64,000 nucleotides of DNA. It comes from Clostridium akagii DSM 12554 (GTDB taxonomy: Bacteria > Bacillota > Clostridia > Clostridiales > Clostridiaceae). A program made the position numbers and the translations under genes. The stretch lies in contig NZ_JMLK01000015.1 of the NCBI RefSeq assembly GCF_000686725.1, forward strand, positions 59,657 to 123,656, read 5' to 3'. This document shows positions 52,860-62,275 of this stretch, piece by piece. The number at the start of each line of letters is the position of its first letter. Positions within the stretch are counted from its first letter, which is position 1. Below the pieces are notes generated by a model. That model saw only the letters and a list, made by a program, of their open reading frames with translations, had not been told where the DNA came from and ran no database searches.

Positions 52860-54566
52860 TTGAAAAAAAGATTTATTAGCGCAATTATTTTATCTGTTAG
52901 TGCAGTTATGTTTTTATCATCATGTGGGACAAAAGTAGCTTCAAACCAAAATGTGAAGGCATCAAAAGTATCAAGTATTGGAGATCAATACATTAAGGCA
53001 ACGGATCCTAGCAAAAGTCCAGATAAAGCAAAACAACGTACAGATACATTCGTTGCAGCTATATCGGAGCCAGGAGGAGTTTTCTTACCATATTTTTATG
53101 ATAATGGCTGGGATGGAAATGCTACTGATCCTATTTTTGCATCACTCGTTGGCCAAGATCCAAAAGGTAATCCTATTCCAGATCTTGCTAAGAGCTGGAA
53201 TATATCATCAGACAACTTGACTTATACGTACCATTTAAGAGAAGGATTAAAATTTAGTGATGGATCACCTTTAACCGCAGATGATGTTGCATTCACATTA
53301 ACAATTTTGGATGATCCGGCGTATAGTGGATATATTGATATTTCAACTTCATTTATAAAGGGTAGTGAGGCATATAAAGATGGTAAATCGGATTCAATAG
53401 AAGGTATTAAGGTTGTTGATCCACTTACAATTAAGATTACTACTGAAAAAGTAAACCCACTTAATTTAACTATTTTAGGAGGGCAGGTTTTATCAAAGAC
53501 ATATTATGGTAAGGACTATAAGAGGGGCAGTCTAGATTATTTAAAAGCTTTATATGCAGCGCCTTTAGGAGCCGGTCCATATAAGATTGATAAGTATATT
53601 CCAGGACAAGAAGTTCGTTATACAGCAAATGATAATTATTATGCTGGAAAACCTAAAATTGAAAATCTTATTTACAAAGTTACATCAAAGGACACAAATT
53701 TACAGTTATTCCAAACTGGAGAAACGGATGAGGATGGTTTTACTACAGACAAGGATACTGTGGATGAATTAGAAAGCTTTGGTTTTGCTAATGTAAGGAT
53801 AAGTACTGTAAGTGATTATGGTTATATTTATTTTAATAATAAAAAATCTTATTTAAAAGATAAATCAGTTAGGCAGGCTCTTACTTATGGGCTTGATCGT
53901 CAAAAAATTATTGACGTAAAGTATAAAGGTTATGGACAAGTAGCTAATATTCCTACATCACCACTAGTGTGGTCATATAATGAAGATGGTATAAATAAAT
54001 ACAAATTTGATCAATCAAAAGCAAAAAAACTATTGGATGCAGCAGGCTGGAAAGTTGGTAGTGACGGTATACGTGAGAAAAATGGCCAAAAACTTAGACT
54101 TTCATATTTAACTACAAAAAGCACTGATGAAATTATTCCCATAGCAAAAGAAGATTATAAGGCTATTGGTGTGGATTTTGAACCTGAAATTATGGATTTT
54201 AATACTTTGGTTGGTAAACTTAATAAAGGTGATTATGATTTAGCCTCTGTTCGCACAAGTGGTTTAGTTGACCCAAATGATTCAGTAGAAGAATTCTCAT
54301 CGAAAAAAACTTCTGAAAATGTTTCGGGATATTCAGATCCTGTAGCTGATAAATTAATCAGTGAAGGCGTAAGTACTGTTGATATTAAAAAGAGAAAAGT
54401 AATTTACCAAAAATTATATAAAGAGTTAACAGATAATCCACCAGTTATATTAATTGATTATAGAAAAAGTGTAAAAGCTTGGAATAGTAGAATTAAGGGA
54501 TTAGATAATAATAATTTTTCTGGAGTTTCTTCAACTAATTTATCAAAACTAAAAATTGAAAACTAA
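52860..54566 (+). CDS. ABC transporter substrate-binding lipoprotein, family 5 (S-box controlled)
   Basis: A 568-residue extracytoplasmic receptor. The signal peptide KKRFISAIILSVSAVMFLSSC ends in a lipobox with the modified Cys at about 21. The SBP_bac_5 pattern includes YTYHLREGLKFSDGSPLTADDVAFTL (shown in part), a KSVRQALTYGLDRQKI hinge and the AAGWKVGSDGIREKNGQKL block. AAGGGGTG at 52846-52853 serves TTG 52860; an in-frame GTG at 52851 overlaps it. It is the first gene after a SAM-I riboswitch. The expected ligand is thus methionine-containing peptides or a methionine-related compound, rather than generic oligopeptides. Confidence 0.92.
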   Translation: MKKRFISAIILSVSAVMFLSSCGTKVASNQNVKASKVSSIGDQYIKATDPSKSPDKAKQRTDTFVAAISEPGGVFLPYFYDNGWDGNATDPIFASLVGQDPKGNPIPDLAKSWNISSDNLTYTYHLREGLKFSDGSPLTADDVAFTLTILDDPAYSGYIDISTSFIKGSEAYKDGKSDSIEGIKVVDPLTIKITTEKVNPLNLTILGGQVLSKTYYGKDYKRGSLDYLKALYAAPLGAGPYKIDKYIPGQEVRYTANDNYYAGKPKIENLIYKVTSKDTNLQLFQTGETDEDGFTTDKDTVDELESFGFANVRISTVSDYGYIYFNNKKSYLKDKSVRQALTYGLDRQKIIDVKYKGYGQVANIPTSPLVWSYNEDGINKYKFDQSKAKKLLDAAGWKVGSDGIREKNGQKLRLSYLTTKSTDEIIPIAKEDYKAIGVDFEPEIMDFNTLVGKLNKGDYDLASVRTSGLVDPNDSVEEFSSKKTSENVSGYSDPVADKLISEGVSTVDIKKRKVIYQKLYKELTDNPPVILIDYRKSVKAWNSRIKGLDNNNFSGVSSTNLSKLKIEN

Positions 54567-54573
54567 AACATTT

Positions 54574-54602
54574 AATGTCTAGCTTTTAGCTAGACATTTT
54601 TA
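54574..54602 (+). terminator. Hairpin between receptor and first permease
   Basis: AATGTCTAGCT and AGCTAGACATT with a three-base loop and a T4-5 tail, directly before the ribosome binding site of the next gene. It probably limits expression of the membrane components relative to the receptor. Confidence 0.8.
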
Positions 54603-54612
54603 GGAGGTTTAT

Positions 54613-55569
54613 ATGAAAAAATATATATTGCGTAGATTTATACATATGATTCCAACTCTCATAGGTGTTTCAGTAATAATTTTTTATTTGTTTGCCTTAA
54701 TGCCAGGAGATTATATTGATTCAAATAGACAAATTACAGCTCAAAGAGCTCATGAACTTAGAGTGCTTTATGGGTTAGATAAGCCTATAATAATGCGATA
54801 TTTTATATGGGTAAAAAATGCAATGGAAGGTAACTTTGGATTTTCGCTAAAGTACCTAGAATCAGTAACAAAACTAATAAATCAATATATATGGAACTCA
54901 TTTATTATCGCCATAGTTACCCTAGCGCTTACATGGTCAATAGCATTGGTGATTGGTGTTTATACAGCAACTAAACAACATTCGCTTTTCGATAGATTGG
55001 TGACTTTAGGAGTATTTGCATCATTGTCTTTTCCATCTTTTTTTCTAGGTCTTTTGATGATTAAGTTTTTTGGAGTAGATCTCAAGATCTTACCTTTAGG
55101 CGGAATGATAGATACTGGTAGTACATCTACCGGTTTATCATATGTTTTAGAAGTTATAAGGCACATGATACTTCCAGTTGGAATACTTACTTTTTTAAGT
55201 ATAGGCTCACTTACAAGATATTTTAGATCGGGAATGATTGATGCTCTTAAATTAGATTTTATAAGAACAGCAAGAGCAAAGGGGTTAAAGGAGAGGACTA
55301 TTGTATTTAAGCATGCTTTAAAAAACGCCATTTTACCAGCAATTACTTTGCTAGCATTTGAACTTCCTGGGCTTTTTTCTGGAGCTATTATAACAGAGCA
55401 AATATTTAATTGGCCAGGTATTGGTAGGTTGCAACTTGAGGCACTTAGTTTTAGAGATTATCCAGTACTAATGACATTTACAATGCTTCTGTCATTTTTA
55501 ACTATTATGGGGAACTTTTTTGCCGATGTTTTATATGCGGTGGCAGATCCAAGAATTAGATTAAAATAA
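54613..55569 (+). CDS. ABC importer permease, OppB/DppB type
   Basis: A 318-residue membrane subunit with six helices. The N-terminal ILRRFIHMIPTLIGVSVIIFYLFALMPGD is the OppB signature (shown in part), the EAA loop is RTARAKGLKERTIVFKHALKNA, and the C-terminus LYAVADPRIRLK closes the family domain. TAGGAGG before ATG 54613. It is part of the S-box importer operon; the next permease follows after 19 bases. Confidence 0.94.
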   Translation: MKKYILRRFIHMIPTLIGVSVIIFYLFALMPGDYIDSNRQITAQRAHELRVLYGLDKPIIMRYFIWVKNAMEGNFGFSLKYLESVTKLINQYIWNSFIIAIVTLALTWSIALVIGVYTATKQHSLFDRLVTLGVFASLSFPSFFLGLLMIKFFGVDLKILPLGGMIDTGSTSTGLSYVLEVIRHMILPVGILTFLSIGSLTRYFRSGMIDALKLDFIRTARAKGLKERTIVFKHALKNAILPAITLLAFELPGLFSGAIITEQIFNWPGIGRLQLEALSFRDYPVLMTFTMLLSFLTIMGNFFADVLYAVADPRIRLK

Positions 55570-55588
55570 GAAAGGAGGATAACTATAT

Positions 55589-56506
55589 ATGCTTTTAGCT
55601 AATAAACATAAACTGGAACCATCAAAAAAGAGATCAGAAACTCAATGGCATCAAGCAGTTCAACGGTTATTAAAAAACAAATTAGCTGTGATTAGTATTG
55701 GTTTTCTTGTATTCATACTCTTATTCAGTTTTGTTGGTCCATTTTTATCGCCATATAATTCTAATGATGTTGAAGTTGCATTGATTAAAAATCCACCTAA
55801 TTTAGCACATATTCTAGGAACTGATGATTATGGAAGGGATGTTCTACTTAGATTAATGCTTGCAGGTAGAATATCACTAACAATAGGAATTACATCTATG
55901 ATACTTTCACTTATATTAGGTACTATATTAGGAGCTGTTTCTGGATATTACGGAGGTGTAATAGACAATATAATTATGCGTATTGCAGATATTTTAATGT
56001 CAATTCCAGGATTACCACTCCTCATTATTGTAGGTGCTTTATTATCAGAATTAAAGGTGTCATCAGATTATAGATTGTACATTGTTATGCTAATGCTAAG
56101 TCTGGTTGGATGGCCAGGTCTTGCTAGACTTATTAGAGGACAAGTACTTTCTCTGAGAGAACAAACTTTTATGAAAGCAGCAGATGTGCTTGGATTAAGT
56201 GATAGAAGAAAAATATTTAATCATCTAATACCCAACACATTTCCTTTATTAATAGTAGTAGCTACATTAAGTACTGCTAGTGGGATACTTAGTGAGTCTA
56301 CATTAAGTTTCCTTGGGCTTGGTGTTATACCACCAACTCCATCTTGGGGAAACATGATAAATGCGGCAAATAATTTGATCGATTTTCAAAAAAGAGCTTG
56401 GCTCTGGATTCCACCAGGCATGGCTATATTTTTAACTGTGGTGGCTATAAATTTGTTAGGTGATGCACTTAGGGATGCATTAGATCCCAAAATGAAAGGC
56501 AGGTAA
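55589..56506 (+). CDS. ABC importer permease, OppC/DppC type
   Basis: A 305-residue permease of normal length, in contrast to the extended homologue at 31022-32263. It has the OppC N-terminal soluble segment, one helix, then the conserved HILGTDDYGRDVLLRL block, GYYGGVIDNIIMRI, the EAA loop (KAADVLGLSDRRKIFNHLIPN) and the LSFLGLGVIPPTPSWGNMI signature. AAAGGAGG before ATG 55589. It forms the translocation channel with the OppB-type subunit. Confidence 0.94.
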   Translation: MLLANKHKLEPSKKRSETQWHQAVQRLLKNKLAVISIGFLVFILLFSFVGPFLSPYNSNDVEVALIKNPPNLAHILGTDDYGRDVLLRLMLAGRISLTIGITSMILSLILGTILGAVSGYYGGVIDNIIMRIADILMSIPGLPLLIIVGALLSELKVSSDYRLYIVMLMLSLVGWPGLARLIRGQVLSLREQTFMKAADVLGLSDRRKIFNHLIPNTFPLLIVVATLSTASGILSESTLSFLGLGVIPPTPSWGNMINAANNLIDFQKRAWLWIPPGMAIFLTVVAINLLGDALRDALDPKMKGR

Positions 56507-56512
56507 ATAATT

Positions 56513-57496
56513 ATGAAGGAAGATTTAATAAAAGTTAATAATTTAAAAACCTACTTTTATGCTGATGAAGAGGTAAGTAAAGCAGTTGATAATATAAGCT
56601 TTAGAATCAAAAAAGGTGAAACAGTGTGTATTGTTGGAGAATCAGGTTGTGGAAAAAGTGTTACATCACTGTCAATTATGAGACTTATAAATGAACCAGG
56701 TAAAATTGTTAGTGGAGAAATTATATATGATAATAAAGACCTTTTGAAAATGCGTGAAAATGACATTAGAAACATAAGAGGTAATGAAATAGCTATGATA
56801 TTTCAAGAACCTATGACATCACTAAACCCAGTATTCACAATAGGACAGCAATTGATAGAAGGAATAATGGAACATACTTTAATAAGTAAAAAAGAAGCAA
56901 ATAACAAAGCCATAGAACTTATTAATATTGTCGGGCTTCCAAGAGCAGAGGAAATAATAAAATCTTACCCTCATGAATTAAGCGGAGGAATGCTACAAAG
57001 AATTATGATTGCTATTGCCCTAAGTTGTAATCCTAAACTTATTATTGCAGATGAGCCTACTACTGCATTAGATGTAACCATTCAAGCTCAAATTTTAGAT
57101 CTACTTCGTAATATTAAAGCGGAATATAATACTTCTATATTATTTATCACTCATGACCTTGGTGTTGTAGCAGAAATGGCGGATTATGTGATTGTAATGT
57201 ATGCAGGTAAAATAATAGAAGAAGCCCCAGTACTAGAGCTATTTAAAAACCCTAAACATCAATATACAATGGGTCTTTTAAAGTCTAAACCAATTATTGG
57301 ACAGCGAAGGGAAAGACTTTATTCTATAAAAGGGCAGGTACCGGATTTATCAGAACTTAAAGAATCATGCTATTTTAGTGATAGATGTGAAAAATGTATG
57401 GATATATGCAAAACAAAAATGCCGAAATTTATTTCGGAATCTAATAGTCATAAAACAGCATGTTGGCTTTATGAGGAAGGAGTTATATATGAGTGA
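56513..57496 (+). CDS. ABC importer ATPase, OppD type
   Basis: A 327-residue ATPase. Walker [11 protein letters not shown]-loop MIFQEPMTSLNP, signature ELSGGMLQR, Walker B LIIADEPTTALD and H-loop ITHDLG are present. The C-terminal extension has the four-cysteine cluster region CYFSDRCEKCMDICK, where related proteins bind an iron-sulfur cluster. It overlaps the next gene by 8 bases. Confidence 0.94.
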   Translation: MKEDLIKVNNLKTYFYADEEVSKAVDNISFRIKKGETVCIVGESGCGKSVTSLSIMRLINEPGKIVSGEIIYDNKDLLKMRENDIRNIRGNEIAMIFQEPMTSLNPVFTIGQQLIEGIMEHTLISKKEANNKAIELINIVGLPRAEEIIKSYPHELSGGMLQRIMIAIALSCNPKLIIADEPTTALDVTIQAQILDLLRNIKAEYNTSILFITHDLGVVAEMADYVIVMYAGKIIEEAPVLELFKNPKHQYTMGLLKSKPIIGQRRERLYSIKGQVPDLSELKESCYFSDRCEKCMDICKTKMPKFISESNSHKTACWLYEEGVIYE

Positions 57497-58454
57497 GATA
57501 TTATTAGAAGTAAATAATTTGAAAAAATACTTTCCTATTACCGGTGGCTTTTTAGGAAAGGTAGTTGGTAATGTAAAAGCAGTGGATGGAGTAAGCTTTA
57601 GCATTAATAAGGGAGAGGCGTTTGGTCTTGTTGGAGAATCGGGAAGTGGAAAGACAACTATAGGTCAAACAATTCTTAGAATGAACGAAAAAACTTCAGG
57701 AACAGTAAAATTTGGTGGCATTGATATACATAATCTCTCTAAAAAAGATCTAAAGGCGTTAAGACCCAAGGTTCAATATATATTTCAGGATCCCTACAGT
57801 TCATTGGATCCTAAAATGAGAATTGGTGATGCAATTGGGGAACCTCTTTTAGAACACGGATTTGCTACAAAACAAAATGTGCGTGAAAAGGTGGAGGAAA
57901 TAATTTTATTATGTGGCATGTCTTCTAACTATATTGATAGATTTCCCCATGAATTTTCAGGAGGACAACGGCAACGAATAGTAATTGCTAGAGCAATGGC
58001 TCTAAATCCAGAATTTGTTGTGGCAGATGAACCGGTATCCTCACTTGATGTGTCAATTCAAGCACAGATAATAAATTTATTTAGTGATCTAAGACAAAAG
58101 AAAGGATTATCATATCTTTTTATATCTCATGATTTAAGCGTTGTGGAACATTTATGTAATAGAATTGCTATTATGTATTTAGGAGTTATCGTAGAATTAG
58201 CTACAAGAGATGAATTATTTAGTAATCCTCAGCATCCATATACAAAGGCACTTTTATCTGCCATACCAGTACCGGATCCTACTTTAAAAAGAAATAGGAT
58301 AATTCTTAAGGGTAATATTCCTAGTCCATCTAATCCACCTAGTGGTTGCCGTTTCCACACCAGATGCCCTTATGTTATGGACAAGTGTAGTAAAACTGTA
58401 CCGGAGCTTAAAGAAATAGCAGAAGGTCATCAATCAGCATGTCATCTTGCTTAA
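57489..58454 (+). CDS. ABC importer ATPase, OppF type
   Basis: A 321-residue ATPase with Walker [11 protein letters not shown]-loop YIFQDPYSSLDP, signature EFSGGQRQR, Walker B FVVADEPVSSLD and H-loop ISHDLS, plus the OppF C-terminal PSGCRFHTRCPYVMDKC cysteine region. The frame extends back to 57378 inside the preceding gene, but ATG 57489, overlapping its stop, is the family start (MSEILLEVNNLKKYFP) and has a nearby GAAGGAG. Last gene of the S-box operon. Confidence 0.94.
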   Translation: MSEILLEVNNLKKYFPITGGFLGKVVGNVKAVDGVSFSINKGEAFGLVGESGSGKTTIGQTILRMNEKTSGTVKFGGIDIHNLSKKDLKALRPKVQYIFQDPYSSLDPKMRIGDAIGEPLLEHGFATKQNVREKVEEIILLCGMSSNYIDRFPHEFSGGQRQRIVIARAMALNPEFVVADEPVSSLDVSIQAQIINLFSDLRQKKGLSYLFISHDLSVVEHLCNRIAIMYLGVIVELATRDELFSNPQHPYTKALLSAIPVPDPTLKRNRIILKGNIPSPSNPPSGCRFHTRCPYVMDKCSKTVPELKEIAEGHQSACHLA

Positions 58455-58498
58455 TTAGCTTTTCTATTAGTGGTTGACTACCATAAAATTATGAGAAG

Positions 58499-58547
58499 AA
58501 GGATGCCTATATATGTTATCAAATAGTGGCATAAAAAAGGCATCCTG
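58499..58547. terminator. Hairpin after the S-box importer operon
   Basis: AGGATGCC (from 58500) pairs with GGCATCCT (ending near 58547) around a ~30-base loop. It lies between convergent genes. The GGATGC arm resembles the stems of the dispersed hairpin family. Confidence 0.55.
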
Positions 58548-58600
58548 AACTCATTTGTATTTTTAGGATATAACATTTGGGGCAGTACCCATGGATTATG

Positions 58601-59458
58601 CTATACGGAGAGAGATTTTTGTTTGTAATTTCCCAAGATATCGTTAACTGGAGAAACTGCTACAAAAGCTAAAGGATCTATTTTTTTTATAATCAATCTT
58701 AGCGCAGTAATTTGATGCTTTTGTACCACCACATAGATGAATTTTTTATTGTTGTGTGAAAAACCACCTGTGGCATTTAACACAGTGACTCCTCTTCCAA
58801 GTATTGTGTTTACCTCTTCAATAATTTCTTCATAATTATTACATATTATTACACACTGCCTGGAGGAAGCAATACCTTCCTGCATCGTATCTATTGTTTT
58901 AGAACGGATAAAACTCATTATAAGAGCATATAATACTGAATGAGGTCCCATTACTATTCCTACAAACACATATACAAAAAAATCTTGTATAAGTAGAATG
59001 TGAGACAGCTGTACATTCTTGAATTTGTTTCTAAAAACCTTGGCAGATATGTCAAAGCCTCCTGTAGATCCACCACCCATAAATAACATTGCCATGGATA
59101 TCCCTGAAACTACACCGCAAAAAATGGCTGAAGTTAGTTTATCATTAATGGGTAGTATAGAAAAATTTGGAAGCAAGGAACTTATATAGTCAATCATAAG
59201 AGAAGAAAACAGTACAATAATTCCACTTTTTATGGCAAATTTCCGGCCTAAAAATTTAAAACCAAAGATAAATAATGGTATATTTAAAACTATTGAAGTG
59301 ATACCTATTTTAAAGTTAAATAAACTATGAAGGGAAAGTGCAATTCCAAGTACGCCTCCAGTACCTATTTTAGCTGGTGTTAGTAACAGTGAAGCATACA
59401 ACGAATATAGGACAGTGCCACCTATAAGCATTAAATATTGTTTCGATTTTGTATTCAT
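58601..59458 (-). CDS. YitT-family (DUF161/DUF2179) membrane protein
   Basis: A 285-residue protein with five or six membrane segments in the first ~200 residues (LLTPAKIGTGGVLGIALSLHSLF and MLFMGGGSTGGFDISAKVF are family landmarks). A C-terminal cytoplasmic DUF2179 domain of ~80 residues follows (QCVIICNNYEEIIEEVNTILGRGVTVLNATGGFS, in part). YitT proteins are widespread in Firmicutes and have no agreed function. AAGGAG fits ATG 59458. Transcribed alone. Confidence 0.9.
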   Translation of the reverse strand: MNTKSKQYLMLIGGTVLYSLYASLLLTPAKIGTGGVLGIALSLHSLFNFKIGITSIVLNIPLFIFGFKFLGRKFAIKSGIIVLFSSLMIDYISSLLPNFSILPINDKLTSAIFCGVVSGISMAMLFMGGGSTGGFDISAKVFRNKFKNVQLSHILLIQDFFVYVFVGIVMGPHSVLYALIMSFIRSKTIDTMQEGIASSRQCVIICNNYEEIIEEVNTILGRGVTVLNATGGFSHNNKKFIYVVVQKHQITALRLIIKKIDPLAFVAVSPVNDILGNYKQKSLSV

Positions 59459-59711
59459 AATAATCTCCTTAAATAAACTCTTTTAGTAATGTATAATGGC
59501 TAAATTTACGTGTATATGTTAGCATAACTTATCTATGTTTACAAACTACATAAGAATTCATGCTAGGGATTATTTGAACGTAATGATATTAAAGTGTAGA
59601 TTTGATGTATAAATTAACAATAATGTGAGCATATTTAATTGAAAATTATAGTTTATAGCTGTAATATGTATTATGTGTGAAACTTATTATGAGTAGATGG
59701 GAGATTAAATT

Positions 59712-60692
59712 ATGCTTTATCCATTAAAATTTGAAAACTTATATTATGAAAAAGTTTGGGGCGGAAGAGATTTAGAAAACCTTAGAAAAAATTTGCCCGA
59801 TGGAGAGATTGGCGAGAGCTGGGATGTTGCATGTCACCAACATGGAATGAGTATTGTTGCCAATGGCGAATTTAAAGGTACTAGATTTGATAACCTTATA
59901 AAACAACAAGGTGAAAAAATACTGGGAAGTAAAATAAATGCTAAAATGTTTCCTCTTTTAATCAAATTAATCAATGCTAAGGATAAATTGTCTGTTCAAG
60001 TTCATCCAAATGATGAATATGCACATAGAGTTGAAGGAGAACTTGGGAAAACAGAAATTTGGTATGTGGTCGATGCATTTGAAGGTGCAAATTTAGTGGT
60101 TGGTACAAAAGAATGTACAAAAGAACAGTTTAAGGATGCAATAAATAATGGAACATTGGATAAATATTTAAATAGAATACCAGTTAAAAAAGGCGAAGTA
60201 TATTTCGTGAAAAGTGGAATGGTACATGCAATAGGAGAAGGTGTCATTATTGCTGAAATACAACAAAACAGTGACACAACTTATAGAGTATATGACTACA
60301 ATAGAGGAAGAGAAATTCATGTGGCTAAGGCTTTAGATGTTATAGATTTTGATCTTGTAGGCAAAAAAAGTCAGGGTTTAAAGATCGAGGGAGAAGATTT
60401 TGATAAAACTTATTACAATTTGTGTGATAAATTTTCTTTTGAACTTTATGATATTAAAAACAGTGTTGTAGAAAATAGTGATCAGGATAGATTTTACATA
60501 TTTACTTGTGTTGAAGGTAATGGAGCTATTCATTTTGAGGGTGGAAATGAAAACATAGTAGCAGGAGACAGTATTTTTATTCCAGCATATCTTGGAAGAT
60601 ACGAAATAAAAGGCAATATAAAACTTTTAAAATCATATGTACCTGACGTGCAAAAAGTTGAAAAAGAAATAATAAGTAAAATTGAATTATAA
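59712..60692 (+). CDS. manA: Mannose-6-phosphate isomerase, class I
   Basis: A 326-residue zinc isomerase that interconverts mannose 6-phosphate and fructose 6-phosphate. Zinc ligands are seen in LSVQVHPNDEYA (Gln and His), GKTEIWYV (Glu) and the later GMVHAIGEGV (His). The RVYDYNR segment holds the catalytic Arg. This is the short Firmicute form with a small C-terminal cupin. GGGAG before ATG 59712. It has its own ~250-base upstream region in which I see no clear regulatory element. It supplies or consumes fructose 6-phosphate, the substrate of the phosphofructokinase encoded 2 kb downstream. Confidence 0.94.
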   Translation: MLYPLKFENLYYEKVWGGRDLENLRKNLPDGEIGESWDVACHQHGMSIVANGEFKGTRFDNLIKQQGEKILGSKINAKMFPLLIKLINAKDKLSVQVHPNDEYAHRVEGELGKTEIWYVVDAFEGANLVVGTKECTKEQFKDAINNGTLDKYLNRIPVKKGEVYFVKSGMVHAIGEGVIIAEIQQNSDTTYRVYDYNRGREIHVAKALDVIDFDLVGKKSQGLKIEGEDFDKTYYNLCDKFSFELYDIKNSVVENSDQDRFYIFTCVEGNGAIHFEGGNENIVAGDSIFIPAYLGRYEIKGNIKLLKSYVPDVQKVEKEIISKIEL

Positions 60693-60766
60693 ATCTTTTT
60701 AATTGATAGTATAAAGTAGTAACATTTAAAATTAAAAAAATAAGAGAATGGAGTGTGCAAAAAAAT

Positions 60767-61603
60767 ATGACTGCAAATATATTGATTATTATAAAAGTAA
60801 TTATTCTTGGAATAGTGGAAGGTATAACTGAATTTTTGCCAGTATCATCAACGGGACATTTGATAATGTTTAGTGACTTTCTTAACTTTACTGGAGACTT
60901 TAGTAAATTGTTTGGGATTGTAATTCAGTTAGGAGCTATACTTGCTGTAGTAGTACTGTTCTGGGACAAACTGCTTCATTCATTCAAGACAATAGCTGAT
61001 CCAACGTTTAAAAGTTTTGGTTCAAAACTTTGGAGAAATCTTATTGTAGCATTTATACCTTCTGGAGTAATTGGACTTCTAGCAAATAAATTTGTTAATG
61101 CCCATCTTATGGCGGTATTGCCTGTATCATTAGCACTACTTGTAGGTGGTATACTTATGATATTAGTTGAGAACAAATATAGAAATGGAAATGGTACAAA
61201 GGACATAGCGGATATAACATTAAAACAAGCATTTCTAATAGGATGTTTTCAATGTATTTCTGTAGTTTGGCCTGGATTTTCAAGATCTGCTTCCACAATA
61301 ATGGGTGGATGGATCGTAGGACTTACAACAGTTGCTGCAGCAGAATTTTCTTTTTTTCTTGCTATTCCAACTATGTTTATAGCAACAGGTTATGAATTAA
61401 TTAAAAATATGTCATCTATAACCGCAATGCAAGGAATAGAGATAGCAATTGGATTTGTTGTTTCTTTTATAGTTGCACTATTTGTAGTAGAAAAATTTAT
61501 GAACTTCTTAAAGAAACGACCAATGAGAATATTTGCTATATATAGAATAGCTTTTGCCGTTATATTTTTAGTATTGGCAGCAACTAGAGTGATAAATGTT
61601 TAG
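60767..61603 (+). CDS. uppP: Undecaprenyl-diphosphatase UppP (BacA)
   Basis: A 278-residue membrane enzyme that dephosphorylates undecaprenyl diphosphate to recycle the lipid carrier of cell-wall synthesis; extra copies give bacitracin resistance. The two active-site motifs are GIVEGITEFLPVSSTGHLI near the N-terminus and PGFSRSASTIMGG in the middle. Seven or eight membrane helices. ATG 60767 gives the usual family N-terminus, although an in-frame GTG at 60755 lies closer to GGAG. The next gene is separated by a terminator. Confidence 0.94.
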   Translation: MTANILIIIKVIILGIVEGITEFLPVSSTGHLIMFSDFLNFTGDFSKLFGIVIQLGAILAVVVLFWDKLLHSFKTIADPTFKSFGSKLWRNLIVAFIPSGVIGLLANKFVNAHLMAVLPVSLALLVGGILMILVENKYRNGNGTKDIADITLKQAFLIGCFQCISVVWPGFSRSASTIMGGWIVGLTTVAAAEFSFFLAIPTMFIATGYELIKNMSSITAMQGIEIAIGFVVSFIVALFVVEKFMNFLKKRPMRIFAIYRIAFAVIFLVLAATRVINV

Positions 61604-61652
61604 AATAGTTATATTGATACATAAATAGTTATAATAAAATAAGTTGATTTTT

Positions 61653-61685
61653 AAAACTCGTGATTTGTTCACGGGTTTTTTTTTG
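61653..61685 (+). terminator. Terminator after uppP
   Basis: AAAACTCGTGA and TCACGGGTTTT form a stem with a TTTGT loop and a long T-run (nine T). Confidence 0.85.
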
Positions 61686-61734
61686 TATTTAGGTAATAAT
61701 AAATGTAAATATATTTCTAGAGGAGTGCTGTAAA

Positions 61735-62181
61735 ATGGATATGGAAATCAAAATTGATGAGCTTATAAGCAATGGTAAATGGATAAAAAATGATATAGGT
61801 ATGGGTAGAGTGCAGTGTTCAAAAATGGTAAAGGATGCAAAGGAGCTTCTTATTTTAATTGTTTCAGATACTTTAGATACACCAATATGTTCGATGGTAG
61901 AAAAAATTTTGGTAGTATCAAATGAAATAATAATATTTTATGATGGCCAGTATGTTCAGAAAGTAGAAAAATCAGAATATGAAAGATATAAACAATTTTT
62001 AGACAATGAAGAATGGAAAATTATTTTCAATAAAGGTGTAATAAAGGAATTGATTAAAAATAAAATGATAAGTGAAGACCAAGGATTTTATGTAGAGATG
62101 CATGAAACACTGGAACAATACATGAAAAATGGATATGATAAAAAATCAAGTGATACTATTTGTAATAAATATCATTTATAA
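61735..62181 (+). CDS. Hypothetical protein
   Basis: Not recognised. A 148-residue soluble acidic protein with no signal peptide or membrane segment. It begins MDMEIKIDELISNGKWIKNDIG and has a central pair of hydrophobic strands (ELLILIVSDTL, KILVVSNEIIIFYDG) followed by helices. A strong GAGGAGTG precedes ATG 61735 (61720-61727). Codon use matches its neighbours. It lies between uppP and the phosphofructokinase gene, both separately promoted, so context gives no role. Confidence 0.6.
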   Translation: MDMEIKIDELISNGKWIKNDIGMGRVQCSKMVKDAKELLILIVSDTLDTPICSMVEKILVVSNEIIIFYDGQYVQKVEKSEYERYKQFLDNEEWKIIFNKGVIKELIKNKMISEDQGFYVEMHETLEQYMKNGYDKKSSDTICNKYHL

Positions 62182-62275
62182 ATTATTAAGTATAGTAATA
62201 TTGTTCAAAATATCATTTCAATTTAAATACAAATAATGTATAATTTAATTGAATATGGAATGAGGGGGACTAGTT

